From an uncultured Bacteroidales bacterium (GTDB lineage Bacteria; Bacteroidota; Bacteroidia; Bacteroidales; Bacteroidaceae), in contig CADBXL010000003.1 in NCBI GenBank assembly GCA_902798615.1, forward strand, positions 62,001 to 126,000: a DNA stretch of 64,000 nt, written 5' to 3'. The position numbers were made by a program, and so were the translations under genes. Below the pieces are notes generated by a model. That model saw only the letters and a list, made by a program, of their open reading frames with translations. It did no database searches and was not told the DNA's origin. Below are positions 28,145-37,179 of the stretch, piece after piece (position 1 is the first letter of the stretch; each line of letters opens with the position of its first letter).

Positions 28145-29257
28145 ATGGAAAAGAAAAATATTGCTTTGATTACAGGTGTTACAGGTCAGGATGGTTCATA
28201 CCTCTCAGAATTCCTTCTCGCTAAAGGTTATGAAGTTCATGGTATTATCCGCCGTTCTTCAGTAGATTTCCGTGAGCGTATCGCGCATCTTGAGGGTACA
28301 CCAAACTTCCACCTCCACTATGCAGACATGAGCGACTCAATGTCACTCGTAAAGCTTGTAGGTAAGGTACAGCCAACCGAAATCTATAACCTCGCAGCAC
28401 AGTCACACGTACAGGTATCATTCGATGCTCCTGAGTTCACAGCTGACGTTGATGCAGTAGGCGTTCTCCGTGTACTTGAGGCTGTTCGTACAAACCACCT
28501 TGAGAAGACTTGCCGTATCTATCAGGCTTCTACTTCAGAGCTTTACGGTAAGGTAGAGGAGGTTCCACAGAATGAGAAGACTCCATTCCACCCATATTCT
28601 CCATACGCAGTTGCAAAGCTCTATGGTTTCTGGATTATCAAGGAGTACCGTGAGGCATACAATATGTTCTGCTGCTCTGGTATTCTCTTCAACCATGAGT
28701 CAGAGCGTCGTGGTGAGACATTCGTAACACGTAAAATCACTCTCGCTGCTGCTCGTATTGCACAGGGCAAGCAGGAGAAGCTCTTCCTCGGTAACCTCGA
28801 CTCACTCCGTGACTGGGGCTATGCAAAGGACTATGTTGAGTGTATGTGGCTCATCCTTCAACACGAGACACCAGAGGACTTCGTAATCGCAACAGGTGTT
28901 CAGCACTCTGTTCGTGAATTCACATACGCAGCATTCAAGGCTGCTGGTATCGAACTTAAGTTCGAGGGCAAGGATATTAACGAGAAGGGTATCTGCGTTG
29001 ACGGTCCTAAGGAACTTATTGGCAAGACTCTCGTTGAAGTTTCAGAGGATTTCTATCGTCCAACAGACGTTGTAAACCTCTGGGGTGACCCAACAAAGGC
29101 AAAGAAGGAACTTGGTTGGAATCCACAGACAACAAGCTTCGAGCAGCTCGTTGAGATTATGGTTCAGCACGATATGGCTAAGGTAAAGGCAGACTCTGTT
29201 GCAGCAGAGGTTCGTACAAACCTTGCAGAGTATCTTGAAAAGGGTATCGTTAAGTAA
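28145..29257 (+). CDS. gmd: GDP-mannose 4,6-dehydratase
   Basis: A 370-residue extended short-chain dehydrogenase that converts GDP-mannose to GDP-4-keto-6-deoxymannose. Rossmann motif [18 protein letters not shown], substrate segment GIIRRSS, the catalytic Thr/Ser/Glu set in [12 protein letters not shown], and Tyr-x-x-x-Lys in [15 protein letters not shown] are all present, as is [17 protein letters not shown]. It lies 36 bp after manC and 84 bp before fcl. Confidence 0.96.
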   Translation: MEKKNIALITGVTGQDGSYLSEFLLAKGYEVHGIIRRSSVDFRERIAHLEGTPNFHLHYADMSDSMSLVKLVGKVQPTEIYNLAAQSHVQVSFDAPEFTADVDAVGVLRVLEAVRTNHLEKTCRIYQASTSELYGKVEEVPQNEKTPFHPYSPYAVAKLYGFWIIKEYREAYNMFCCSGILFNHESERRGETFVTRKITLAAARIAQGKQEKLFLGNLDSLRDWGYAKDYVECMWLILQHETPEDFVIATGVQHSVREFTYAAFKAAGIELKFEGKDINEKGICVDGPKELIGKTLVEVSEDFYRPTDVVNLWGDPTKAKKELGWNPQTTSFEQLVEIMVQHDMAKVKADSVAAEVRTNLAEYLEKGIVK

Positions 29258-29340
29258 TTACGAATTACAAATTACTAATTTCCTGTCTTTGACACTCAAA
29301 AGGCATGTTAATTATTAATTGTTAATTATTAATTGTTAAT
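29258..29340. repeat. Short AT-rich repeats between gmd and fcl
   Basis: Imperfect repeats of TTAATTATTAATTG and TAATTACGAATTAC type just before fcl. The same AATTGTTAATT family occurs at 33505-33530 before the esterase gene and, as a regular 21-bp array, at 36274-36320. Confidence 0.6.
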
Positions 29341-29341
29341 C

Positions 29342-30550
29342 GTGTTAGATAAAAACTGTAAAATATATGTAGCAGGTCACCACGGTCTCGTGGGATCTGC
29401 TATCTGGAACAACCTCAAGTCTCGCGGATACGAGAACCTTGTTGGTCGTTCACACAAGGAACTGGATCTCACAGACCAGTATGCGGTAAAGAAGTTCTTT
29501 GATGAGGAACAGCCAGATGCAGTAGTACTTGCAGCTGCATTCGTAGGTGGAATCATGGCAAACTCACTATATCGTGCCGACTTCATGATGATGAACATGA
29601 AGATTCAATGCAATGTCATAAGTGAGGCTTATGCTCATGGTGTAAAGAAACTCCTCTTCTTAGGTTCTACCTGTATCTATCCGAAGAATGCTCCACAGCC
29701 AATGAAGGAGGATTGCCTCCTCACATCTGAGCTTGAATATACCAACGAGGAATATGCTATCGCTAAGATTGCAGGACTAAAGATGTGCGAGTCATATAAC
29801 TTGCAGTACGGCACTAACTATATAGCAGTTATGCCTACGAACCTTTATGGTCCTAACGATAACTTCCACCTCGAGAACTCTCATGTCATGCCAGCTATGA
29901 TGCGTAAGGTATATCTCGCAAAGCTCATTCATGACGGCGACTGGACTTCTATCCGTGCCGACCTCACCATCCGTCCTGTTGGTGCCAATATGAAGGAGAA
30001 TGGTGAGACCGTACGTTATGTAATCGATGGTAACTCTGACGAATCTCTTATCCTCAAGGTACTTGCATTCTACGGAATCGAGAACAATAAGGTTACTCTC
30101 TGGGGAACAGGTAAGCCTCTCCGTGAGTTCCTTTGGTCAGAAGATATGGCAGATGCATCAGTTCACGTACTGCTCAACGTTGACTTCAAGGATATCATCG
30201 GTATCGAGAAATACTCAAGCGTACACTATGGTGTAAAGGCTGACGGTGTAGTTGACCGCAACCATTCTACAGGTCGTGGCGGTGCAATTCCATCACTTGG
30301 CGAGATTCGCAACTGTCATATCAACGTAGGTACAGGTAAGGAACTCACTATTCGTGAGCTTTCAGAACTCGTTGTAAAGGCAGTTGACTTCAAGGGCGAG
30401 GTTATCTTCGACTCAAACAAGCCTGATGGCACAATGCGTAAGCTCATTGATGTGAGCAAGCTCCACTCTCTCGGCTGGACTCATAAGGTTGAGATCGAGG
30501 ATGGTGTTCAGAAACTCTTCGATTGGTATAAATCTTCTCTTAAAGGTTAA
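29342..30550 (+). CDS. fcl: GDP-L-fucose synthase
   Basis: A 402-residue epimerase/reductase that makes GDP-L-fucose from the Gmd product. Motifs: IYVAGHHGLVGSAIWNNL (Rossmann), FLGSTCIYPKNAPQPM (Ser-Cys catalytic region), EYAIAKIAGLKMCESY (Tyr-x-x-x-Lys), and MPTNLYGPNDNFHLENSHV. I start at GTG 29342 (MLDKNCKIYVAG), which aligns with the usual M-x-K-x-x-K-I-Y-V-A-G start; a TTG three codons upstream is possible. It is longer than the E. coli protein (321) because of inserts near residues 200-225 and 275-305, usual in Bacteroidales. Confidence 0.94.
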   Translation: MLDKNCKIYVAGHHGLVGSAIWNNLKSRGYENLVGRSHKELDLTDQYAVKKFFDEEQPDAVVLAAAFVGGIMANSLYRADFMMMNMKIQCNVISEAYAHGVKKLLFLGSTCIYPKNAPQPMKEDCLLTSELEYTNEEYAIAKIAGLKMCESYNLQYGTNYIAVMPTNLYGPNDNFHLENSHVMPAMMRKVYLAKLIHDGDWTSIRADLTIRPVGANMKENGETVRYVIDGNSDESLILKVLAFYGIENNKVTLWGTGKPLREFLWSEDMADASVHVLLNVDFKDIIGIEKYSSVHYGVKADGVVDRNHSTGRGGAIPSLGEIRNCHINVGTGKELTIRELSELVVKAVDFKGEVIFDSNKPDGTMRKLIDVSKLHSLGWTHKVEIEDGVQKLFDWYKSSLKG

Positions 30551-30584
30551 AAGAGTAAAGTATAAAGTATAAAGAAAAATAAAA

Positions 30585-31862
30585 ATGAACGGTAAAGTAG
30601 ATGTCCTGCTCGGTTTGCAGTGGGGCGATGAAGGTAAAGGAAAGGTGGTCGATGTACTGACCCCTAAGTATGATGTAGTAGCACGCTTCCAGGGTGGTCC
30701 TAACGCTGGTCACACTCTTGAGTTCGAAGGACAGAAATATGTCCTCCGCTCTATCCCTTCTGGTATCTTCCAGGGTGGTAAGGTTAATATCATCGGTAAT
30801 GGCGTTGTTCTTGCTCCAGACCTCTTCATGGGAGAGGCTAAGGATCTTGAGAAGAGCGGACATTCACTCAAGGAGCGTCTCCATATCTCTAAGAAAGCTC
30901 ACCTCATCATGCCTACCCACCGACTTCTTGATGCTGCCTACGAGTCACTCAAGGGTAAGAACAAGGTTGGTACCACAGGCAAGGGCATCGGTCCTACATA
31001 TACCGACAAGACATCACGCGACGGTCTTCGTGTAGGTGATATCCTCGATGGCTTTGAAGAGAAATATGCAGCTCACAAGGCTCGTCACATCATGCTTCTC
31101 AAAGCCCTCGACTTCAAGTATGACGAGGCTGCACTTGCTGAGACCGAGAAGGTATGGATGGAAGGTGTAGAATACCTCAAGCAGTTCCAGATTGTTGACT
31201 CTGAACATGAGGTTGGTAAGATTCTCAAGTCTGGCAAGTCAATGCTCGCAGAGGGTGCTCAGGGCACTATGCTCGACGTTGATTTCGGTTCATATCCATT
31301 CGTAACATCTTCAAACACAATCTGCGCAGGAGCTTGCACAGGTCTTGGTATCGGTCCTAACAAGATTGGTGAGGTGTTCGGTATCATGAAGGCTTACTGC
31401 ACACGTGTTGGTGCAGGTCCGTTCCCTACAGAGCTCTTCGATGAGACTGGCAAGAAGATGCGTGATATCGGTCATGAGTATGGTGCCGTTACAGGTCGTG
31501 AGCGTCGTTGCGGATGGATTGACCTCGTAGCTCTCCGCTACTCTATCATGGTCAATGGCGTTACACAGCTCATCATGATGAAGTCTGACGTTCTTGATAC
31601 ATTCCCAACAATCAAGGCTTGTACTGCTTACAAGGTAAACGGTGTTGAGACACGCGATTTCCCATACGACATCGAGAAGGGTATCGAGCCTGTCTATACC
31701 GAACTCCCAGGATGGCAGACTGATATGACTAAGTACACAAGCGAGGATGAGTTCCCACAGCAGTTCAAGGACTACATCAAGTTCCTTGAGACTGAGCTTG
31801 AGACTCCTATCACCATCATCTCTATCGGTCCTGACCGCGATCAGACTATCGTTAGAAAGTAA
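30585..31862 (+). CDS. purA: Adenylosuccinate synthetase
   Basis: A 425-residue enzyme joining IMP and aspartate with GTP, the first step from IMP to AMP. The signature DVLLGLQWGDEGKGKVVDVL with the P-loop-like GDEGKGK, FQGGPNAGHTLEF, GTTGKGIGPTY, EGAQGTMLDVDFG and TGRERRCGWIDLVALRY are all intact. It is followed by a palindromic element pair and hisS. Confidence 0.98.
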   Translation: MNGKVDVLLGLQWGDEGKGKVVDVLTPKYDVVARFQGGPNAGHTLEFEGQKYVLRSIPSGIFQGGKVNIIGNGVVLAPDLFMGEAKDLEKSGHSLKERLHISKKAHLIMPTHRLLDAAYESLKGKNKVGTTGKGIGPTYTDKTSRDGLRVGDILDGFEEKYAAHKARHIMLLKALDFKYDEAALAETEKVWMEGVEYLKQFQIVDSEHEVGKILKSGKSMLAEGAQGTMLDVDFGSYPFVTSSNTICAGACTGLGIGPNKIGEVFGIMKAYCTRVGAGPFPTELFDETGKKMRDIGHEYGAVTGRERRCGWIDLVALRYSIMVNGVTQLIMMKSDVLDTFPTIKACTAYKVNGVETRDFPYDIEKGIEPVYTELPGWQTDMTKYTSEDEFPQQFKDYIKFLETELETPITIISIGPDRDQTIVRK

Positions 31863-31868
31863 GAGGAA

Positions 31869-32030
31869 ACACCCCTCCCCCGGCCCTCCCGAGGGAGGGA
31901 GTTAATCTGTCACATTTTTCTCGCGAAGAAATATTTGCAAACAGATTTCTCTGATTTATACGAAAAAAAGCAGCGCAAAAAAGGTGACTAATAAACTCCT
32001 CCCCTCGGGGAGGCTGGGAGGGGGTCACTT
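31869..32030. repeat. Third pair of inverted palindromic elements, between purA and hisS
   Basis: The left copy (about 31869-31902; CCCTCCCGAGGGAGGG core) starts 7 bp after purA and the right copy (about 32002-32030; CTCCCCTCGGGGAGG core) ends about 10 bp before the hisS ATG. They are in opposite orientation with about 100 bp between. The architecture equals 3172-3345 and 4709-4902. Confidence 0.8.
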
Positions 32031-32039
32031 TATTTAAAC

Positions 32040-33425
32040 ATGGCAAAACCAAGCATACCAAAGGGCACTCGCGATTTCGGTCCTGTCGAGATGGCGAAGC
32101 GCAACTACATATTCAACACCATAAAGGACGTTTACGCCCTATATGGATTCTCACAGATAGAGACTCCTTCAATGGAGAATCTGTCAACCCTCATGGGTAA
32201 GTATGGCGAGGAAGGCGATAAACTCCTCTTCAAAATCCTTAACTCAGGAGATTTCCTTCACGGAATGACTGCCGACGAAGTGGCAAATACAAGCACCCTT
32301 AAACTTGCGGCTAAGTTCTGCGAGAAAGGTCTCCGCTACGACCTCACCGTTCCATTCGCACGCTATGTGGTGCAGCATCGCGAGGAACTGCAGCTTCCTT
32401 TCAAGCGCTATCAGATACAGCCGGTATGGCGTGCTGACCGTCCGCAGAAAGGTCGCTACCGCGAGTTCTACCAGTGTGATGCCGACGTTGTAGGCTCTGA
32501 TTCCCTCCTCAACGAGGTTGAGCTTATGCAGATTGTCGATACCGTATTCACAAAGTTCGGCATTCGCGTGCAGATCAAGATCAACAACCGTAAGATACTC
32601 TCTGGTATTGCCGAGGTGATAGGTGAAGCCGACAAGATTGTTGACATCACCGTTGCCATTGACAAGCTCGACAAGATAGGTCTCGATGCCGTAAACGAGG
32701 AACTTCGTGCCGACGGCATATCAGAAGAAGCTATTGAAAAACTTCAGCCTATCATCAAGCTCGAAGGAACAAACGAAGAGAAGCTCAACGTTATCGCAGA
32801 GGTTCTCGCTTCTTCCGAAATAGGCATGAAGGGTGTTGAGGAATGCCGCTATATACTCTCTGCCCTCGACTCTCTGAAGGCATATACTGAGGGCAACAAT
32901 TCAGTTCTGAAGAATGAACTGCAACTCGACCTCACCCTTGCACGCGGTCTAAACTACTATACTGGCGCAATCTTCGAGGTAAAGGCTCTAGACGTTCAGA
33001 TAGGTTCAATAACAGGTGGCGGACGCTACGACAACCTCACAGGCATCTTCGGAATGCCAGGACTCTCAGGTGTCGGAATCTCATTCGGAGCAGACCGTAT
33101 CTACGACGTGCTCAATCAGCTCGATCTCTATCCAAAGGATGCAATGACTGCCACACAGCTTCTCTTCATTAACTTTGGAGAAAAGGAAACTGCCTATTGC
33201 CTTCCAATAGCCAATAAGGCGCGTGCAAACGGCATACGCACGGAAATCTACCCTGACTCTGTGAAGATGAAAAAGCAGATGAGCTATGCCAACGCAAAGC
33301 AAATACCATACGTTGCCCTTGCCGGCGACAATGAGATTGCAGAGGGAAAGATAACCCTCAAGAACATGATTACAGGCGAGCAGACTCTCGTAACTCCTGA
33401 ACAGCTTATTGCAATGATCGGTTAA
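32040..33425 (+). CDS. hisS: Histidyl-tRNA synthetase
   Basis: A 461-residue class II aminoacyl-tRNA synthetase. Motif 1 region ([20 protein letters not shown]), the tri-basic/ATP region [14 protein letters not shown], motif 2 ([20 protein letters not shown], then FYQCD), the histidine loops ([16 protein letters not shown]) and motif 3 ([15 protein letters not shown]) are visible. The anticodon-binding domain occupies the last 90 residues. A palindromic element at about 33454-33498 follows it. Confidence 0.97.
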   Translation: MAKPSIPKGTRDFGPVEMAKRNYIFNTIKDVYALYGFSQIETPSMENLSTLMGKYGEEGDKLLFKILNSGDFLHGMTADEVANTSTLKLAAKFCEKGLRYDLTVPFARYVVQHREELQLPFKRYQIQPVWRADRPQKGRYREFYQCDADVVGSDSLLNEVELMQIVDTVFTKFGIRVQIKINNRKILSGIAEVIGEADKIVDITVAIDKLDKIGLDAVNEELRADGISEEAIEKLQPIIKLEGTNEEKLNVIAEVLASSEIGMKGVEECRYILSALDSLKAYTEGNNSVLKNELQLDLTLARGLNYYTGAIFEVKALDVQIGSITGGGRYDNLTGIFGMPGLSGVGISFGADRIYDVLNQLDLYPKDAMTATQLLFINFGEKETAYCLPIANKARANGIRTEIYPDSVKMKKQMSYANAKQIPYVALAGDNEIAEGKITLKNMITGEQTLVTPEQLIAMIG

Positions 33426-33453
33426 GGGTTAAAGGTTAGAGGTTAGAGGGTTA

Positions 33454-33498
33454 GAGCCCCCTAAGTCCCCCCTCTCTTCGGAGGGAGCAGGGGTTTGA
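33454..33498. repeat. Single palindromic element between hisS and the esterase gene
   Basis: CCCCCTAAGTCCCCCC followed by TCTTCGGAGGGAGCAGGGG. It is preceded by degenerate GGTTAGA repeats (33425-33452) and followed by the AATTGTTAATT repeat. Confidence 0.6.
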
Positions 33499-33533
33499 AA
33501 TGCATGTTAATTGTTAATTGTTAATTTATCGCT

Positions 33534-34517
33534 ATGCGAAAATTCATCACACTAATCACCATGAGCATCATGACACTCGTTATGATGACCTCATCCAACA
33601 AAGCCTTCACCATCTATCTCATAGGTGATTCCACAATGGCCAATAAGGACATTGAGAAGGAAGGACGTGAGCGCGGATGGGGTATGGCTCTCCAGGGCTT
33701 CTTTGCCGAGGAAGTATATATTGACAATCGCGCTCTCAACGGCCGCTCTTCCAAGTCATTCATCGACGAGGGACACTGGCAGAAGGTTCTTGACGACATC
33801 AAGCCGGGCGACTACCTCGTAATCCAGTTCGGACACAACGACGAGAAGGGTAAGATTGGCGACAAGCGTCACACTATCGCCGGACTCACCTTCGACGACA
33901 ACATCCGCATGTTCTGTCGCGGTGCTCTCGGCAAGGGTGCCACACCTATTGTGATGAATCCTGTAGTCCGCTGCGAGTTCACAAAGCGTATTGACCGCGA
34001 AACGGTGAACGAGGCACGAAGCAAGAAGGGCTCGTCAGACGATGTGAACATAGAGAATAGCGAGAAGCTGAAGGATACCCACGGAGCATACGCCGTAACG
34101 CCTAAGTATGTGGCTCGCGAACTCCGCGTCCCCTTTGTCGATGCAACAGGCATCACGGCAAGCCTCGAAAGCCGACTCGGTCCTACCAACGCCAAGCTGC
34201 TCCACATGCTGAGCGCCGACAAGAAGGGCAAGGACACCACCCACTACACCGAATACGGAGCGCACCGCGTGGCTGAGCTCCTCGTCGATGCAATGGCGGA
34301 GGCGTGCCCCGAACTAAAGCCCTACGTTCGCCACTACGACTTCATCGTGTCAGCCAAGGGATTCGGCAACTACCTCACTCTTCAGGCTGCCATCAACAAC
34401 GTGCCCATCTATGCCAAGTCAACCATCTGCGTGCTCGACGGTGAATGGAAAGAACCGAAGATCACTTCCGGAAAGAAAATCAAGTACGTGAAATTCTCTG
34501 GTGCAAAAGTAGAATAA
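33534..34517 (+). CDS. Rhamnogalacturonan acetylesterase-like SGNH hydrolase with truncated C-terminal pectinesterase domain
   Basis: A 327-residue exported enzyme (signal peptide to about residue 24, SNKAF). Residues about 25-255 match the RGAE/CE12 SGNH fold: block I IYLIGDSTMANKD, block II NRALNGRSSKSF, block III VIQFGHNDEKG, block V DTTHYTEYGAHRVAELLV. It would remove acetyl groups from pectin side regions. Residues about 265-327 (YDFIVSAKGFGNYLTLQAAI and onward) resemble the first strands of a CE8 pectin methylesterase (VAKDGSGDFxTVQEAI pattern), but the protein stops after 60 residues, so the second domain is a stump. A repeat field starts 24 bp downstream, which suggests the loss happened through repeat-mediated rearrangement. 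Confidence 0.82.
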   Translation: MRKFITLITMSIMTLVMMTSSNKAFTIYLIGDSTMANKDIEKEGRERGWGMALQGFFAEEVYIDNRALNGRSSKSFIDEGHWQKVLDDIKPGDYLVIQFGHNDEKGKIGDKRHTIAGLTFDDNIRMFCRGALGKGATPIVMNPVVRCEFTKRIDRETVNEARSKKGSSDDVNIENSEKLKDTHGAYAVTPKYVARELRVPFVDATGITASLESRLGPTNAKLLHMLSADKKGKDTTHYTEYGAHRVAELLVDAMAEACPELKPYVRHYDFIVSAKGFGNYLTLQAAINNVPIYAKSTICVLDGEWKEPKITSGKKIKYVKFSGAKVE

Positions 34518-34540
34518 CTCACGATAATTTTAACAGTAAA

Positions 34541-35250
34541 AACAAGGGAAACGGATTTATCTGATTTATCTGATAGCTGGCGCAGTAATTATTCGCGATT
34601 TTTTTTCAGATAAATCAGATAAATCCGCTTCCCTTTTTCGTTGATTGACGTTAGAATAGAGTTCAACGACTTGCTTTTTGCTTGGCTCTGCGAGGGCTGA
34701 ACGTCGAAGAGGTCGGCGGCCGAAGGGAAAGCCAAAGCCCCGACACCTAATAGGGCAGTCCGATAGGGCTGTTATTCGATAGATGCGTGACTAAAGGAGC
34801 GCTGTAAGTGCGACACCTGAAGACTTTAGGTATCGGTCCTACAGACCTCAGATGTCAATCACGAGCGCAAGCGAGACTTGCGTAGCTTGTTGAGCCTTGC
34901 GACTGTCTTGCTGATGAGCTTAGCGAATAAAAAATCCGTAGAATCTGTGCTATCTGTGTTCGGAAAAAAATAACAAGGGAAACGGATTTATCTGATTTAT
35001 CTGACAGCTGGCGCAGTAATTATTCGCGTTTTTTTTCAGATAAATCAGATAAATCCGCTTCCCTTTTTCGTTGATTGACGTTAGAAAAGAGTTCGACGAC
35101 TTGCTTTTGCTTGGCTCTACGAGGGCTGAAAGCCCCGACACCTAATAGGGAAGTCCGATAGGGCTGTTATTCGATAGATGCGTGATTAAAGGAGCACTGT
35201 AAGTGCGACACCTGAAGACTTTAGGTATCGGTCCTACAGACCTCATCCCC
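34541..35250. repeat. Two long direct repeats (about 320 and 280 bp) with internal palindromes
   Basis: Copy A (34541-34849) and copy B (34970-35246) share over 90% identity by eye. Each has a palindrome pair GGATTTATCTGATTTATCTG / CAGATAAATCAGATAAATCC around GCGCAGTAATTATTCGCG, a GTTCRACGACTTGCTT segment, and a CACCTAATAGGG...GACACCTGAAGACTTTAGG segment. Copy A has about 34 extra bases near 34695-34728. The palindromic part recurs at 50345-50440. No gene is present. Confidence 0.85.
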
Positions 35251-35527
35251 CTATATCGACAAATATAACAGCCCTATCGGACTGCCCTTTTTAGCTATCG
35301 CTCATTCAGAGCTCTTTCAACCAAATGATAGTCAATAATATACAACAGAAGGAATTTTTCGCTAAGGCTCATCAGCGAATAAACTTGAATAATTTAACAG
35401 TAAAGAAATCAAGGGATAAGAGTCATGGCGAAGCAGGGCACGGAGGGGGAAAGCAATCGTTATCCTTAATATAAGTTAAAATCTGAAATTATTACAAGTG
35501 TTTTGTAGGCGTTTCAAGTTTTTTATC
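35250..35527. other. Gene-free stretch before fur
   Basis: Contains an inverted piece of the same repeat (CAGCCCTATCGGACTGCCC at about 35270-35288) and a GCTAAGGCTCATCAGCGAATAA segment (about 35360). No coding potential was recognised. Confidence 0.5.
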
Positions 35528-35535
35528 TATCTTTG
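35502..35535 (+). promoter_or_regulatory. Likely promoter of fur-rubrerythrin
   Basis: TATCTTTG at 35528-35535 with TTTG at 35502-35505; the 22-nt spacer is slightly long. The resulting leader of about 240 nt contains the low-complexity repeat block 35541-35757. Confidence 0.5.
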
Positions 35536-35540
35536 CAACC

Positions 35541-35757
35541 GAGGAATGGTAAAAAGGCTAAAGGCAAAAGGCTAAAGGCTAAAGTTTTAGGCTAAAGGCT
35601 AAAGGCAAAAGACTTTTGACCATAGTCCTTAGACTTTTGACCTTAGTCTTTTGTCTTTAGACTTTAGACTTTCGACTTTAGCCTTTCGGCTTTAGACTTT
35701 AGACTTTAGCCTTTCGACTTTAGCCTTTCGACTTTAGTCTTTCGGCATTTTAAGAAA
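35541..35757. repeat. GGCTAAAGG / CTTTAGCCTTTCGAC low-complexity block in the fur leader
   Basis: About 60 bp of GGCTAAAGGC-type repeats are followed by about 130 bp of the complementary GACTTTAGCCTTTC type. The transcript could fold into a very long imperfect hairpin ending 25 nt before the fur ATG. Confidence 0.75.
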
Positions 35758-35782
35758 ACGACCTAAACACTCTCGAAAAGAT

Positions 35783-36211
35783 ATGCAGGCAAAGGAGGCA
35801 TCGGCAATACTGGCATCTCACGGAATAAAACCTACGCTTCAACGAATAGCAATAATGAGCTATATACTTGAGCACCGCATACACCCGACTATTGAGGATG
35901 TATATAACGGTCTTGTGGCAAACTTCCCTACTCTGAGCAGGACTACGGTGTATAACACTCTCAGAATGTTCTCAGAGCGCTCGGCAGCACAGATGATAAC
36001 CATTGACGAGCATCGGGTATGCTATGATGGGGATACGCATCCGCATCCGCACTTCATCTGCCGGAAATGCGGTCAGGTGTTTGACCTGATGGGGCTGCCC
36101 ATGCCTGTATGCCCCTCCAGGGAGGAGGCTGACGGATTCATGATTGACGAGGCGCAGCTTTACTACAAGGGTCTGTGCCCTGACTGTAGTACGACGACGG
36201 TGGAGGATTGA
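35783..36211 (+). CDS. Fur-family transcriptional regulator (PerR-like)
   Basis: A 142-residue metal-dependent repressor. Residues 1-75 form the winged helix (LASHGIKPTLQRIAIMSYIL, then PTLSRTTVYNTLRMF as recognition helix). The metal-binding half has the His-rich HPHPHF and two CxxC pairs, Cys93/Cys96 (CRKC) and Cys132/Cys135 (CPDC), for structural zinc. The next gene encodes a reverse rubrerythrin, so peroxide sensing (PerR-like) is more likely than iron sensing; this is inference from context. A palindromic element follows directly after the stop codon. Confidence 0.88.
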   Translation: MQAKEASAILASHGIKPTLQRIAIMSYILEHRIHPTIEDVYNGLVANFPTLSRTTVYNTLRMFSERSAAQMITIDEHRVCYDGDTHPHPHFICRKCGQVFDLMGLPMPVCPSREEADGFMIDEAQLYYKGLCPDCSTTTVED

Positions 36212-36243
36212 GACCCCTCCCCAGCCCTCCCGAGGGAGGGAGC
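36212..36243. repeat. Palindromic element after fur
   Basis: CCCCTCCCCAGCCCTCCC followed by GAGGGAGGGAG, starting at the base after the stop codon. It is the same family as at 31869-31902. Confidence 0.65.
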
Positions 36244-36273
36244 TGGAAGGCGATGAGGATTACAGGAAATTCG

Positions 36274-36320
36274 TAATTCATAATTAGTAATTCGTAATTC
36301 ATAATTAGTAATTCGTAATT
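36274..36320. repeat. 21-bp tandem repeat before rubrerythrin
   Basis: Two exact 21-bp units (36274-36294 and 36295-36315) starting TAATTCATAATTAG, plus a partial third, 40 bp before the rubrerythrin ATG. Confidence 0.85.
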
Positions 36321-36359
36321 AATAAACCCCTAATTTTTTAACAAACAAAAAAAAACATT

Positions 36360-36914
36360 ATGAAGAAGAAATTTATTTGTACCGTGTGTGGATATGTTCA
36401 CGAAGGTACTGAGGCACCTGAGAAGTGCCCGATTTGCAAGGCTCCAGCCTCGAAATTCAATGAGATGTCGGTAGAAGACACACCTGAGTTTGCTACAGTT
36501 CACAAGCTTGGTGACGGTAAGCTACCTGGTGCTGACGAGGAGATGATAAGGGACTTGAACAACCATTTCAACGGCGAGTGCGGAGAGGTGGGCATGTACC
36601 TTGCCATGGCACGTCAGGCTGACCGCGAGGGATATCCGGAAGTGGCAGAGGCTTACAAGCGCTACGCTTGGGAAGAGGCAGAGCATGCAGCAAAGTTTGC
36701 AGAGCTCCTTGGTGACGTTCTCTCTGACACGAAGTCAAACCTCGAGGCTCGCATAGCAGCCGAGAAGGGTGCTTGTGAGGATAAGTTCCGCATTGCGAAG
36801 AATGCGAAGGCAGCAGGTCTTGATGCTATCCACGACACGGTTCACGAGATGGCTAAGGACGAGGCTCGCCACGCAGCAGGCTTTATGGGACTTTACAAAC
36901 GTTACTTCAAGTAA
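36360..36914 (+). CDS. Reverse rubrerythrin (NADH peroxidase type)
   Basis: A 184-residue peroxide-scavenging iron protein. The rubredoxin-like FeS4 domain is at the N-terminus (Cys7, Cys10, Cys23, Cys26 in [10 protein letters not shown] and EKCPICKAP), the order that defines reverse rubrerythrins. The ferritin-like diiron helices follow, with Glu/His ligands in [30 protein letters not shown] and [11 protein letters not shown]. It reduces hydrogen peroxide to water in anaerobes. The gene follows the Fur/PerR-like regulator and ends with a strong terminator. Confidence 0.94.
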   Translation: MKKKFICTVCGYVHEGTEAPEKCPICKAPASKFNEMSVEDTPEFATVHKLGDGKLPGADEEMIRDLNNHFNGECGEVGMYLAMARQADREGYPEVAEAYKRYAWEEAEHAAKFAELLGDVLSDTKSNLEARIAAEKGACEDKFRIAKNAKAAGLDAIHDTVHEMAKDEARHAAGFMGLYKRYFK

Positions 36915-36953
36915 TAAAGACTCATAACACAGGTGAATCTACAAAACAAAACC

Positions 36954-36990
36954 AGAGGCATATCACAACCAGTGATATGCCTCTTTCGTT
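36954..36990 (+). terminator. Terminator after rubrerythrin
   Basis: A perfect 13-bp stem AGAGGCATATCAC / GTGATATGCCTCT with a 5-nt loop, then TTTCGTTT. Confidence 0.93.
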
Positions 36991-37076
36991 TGTCACCATT
37001 TCATGGTAATCCGAACATTGCCCCAAAGGGCGAAGATGACATTTTATACAGAAGTTTATAAAAAAAGCAGAAAACG

Positions 37077-37108
37077 CTTGGTGATATGAAGAAAAAACAT
37101 TAATTTTG
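37077..37108 (+). promoter_or_regulatory. Promoter of the SGNH esterase-lipoprotein pair
   Basis: CTTG (37077-37080), a 20-nt spacer, then TAATTTTG (37101-37108). The leader is about 65 nt. Confidence 0.6.
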
Positions 37109-37179
37109 CAATTGTGCTACCAAATGCTTCATACATTACTATCATAAAAAAAACAGCACAATTAATACATTAATTTATT

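Noticed and set aside
34950-35141. 63-residue minus-strand frame in the repeat field
   Set aside because: Composed of the dispersed repeat; frames of this kind arise wherever the repeat occurs.
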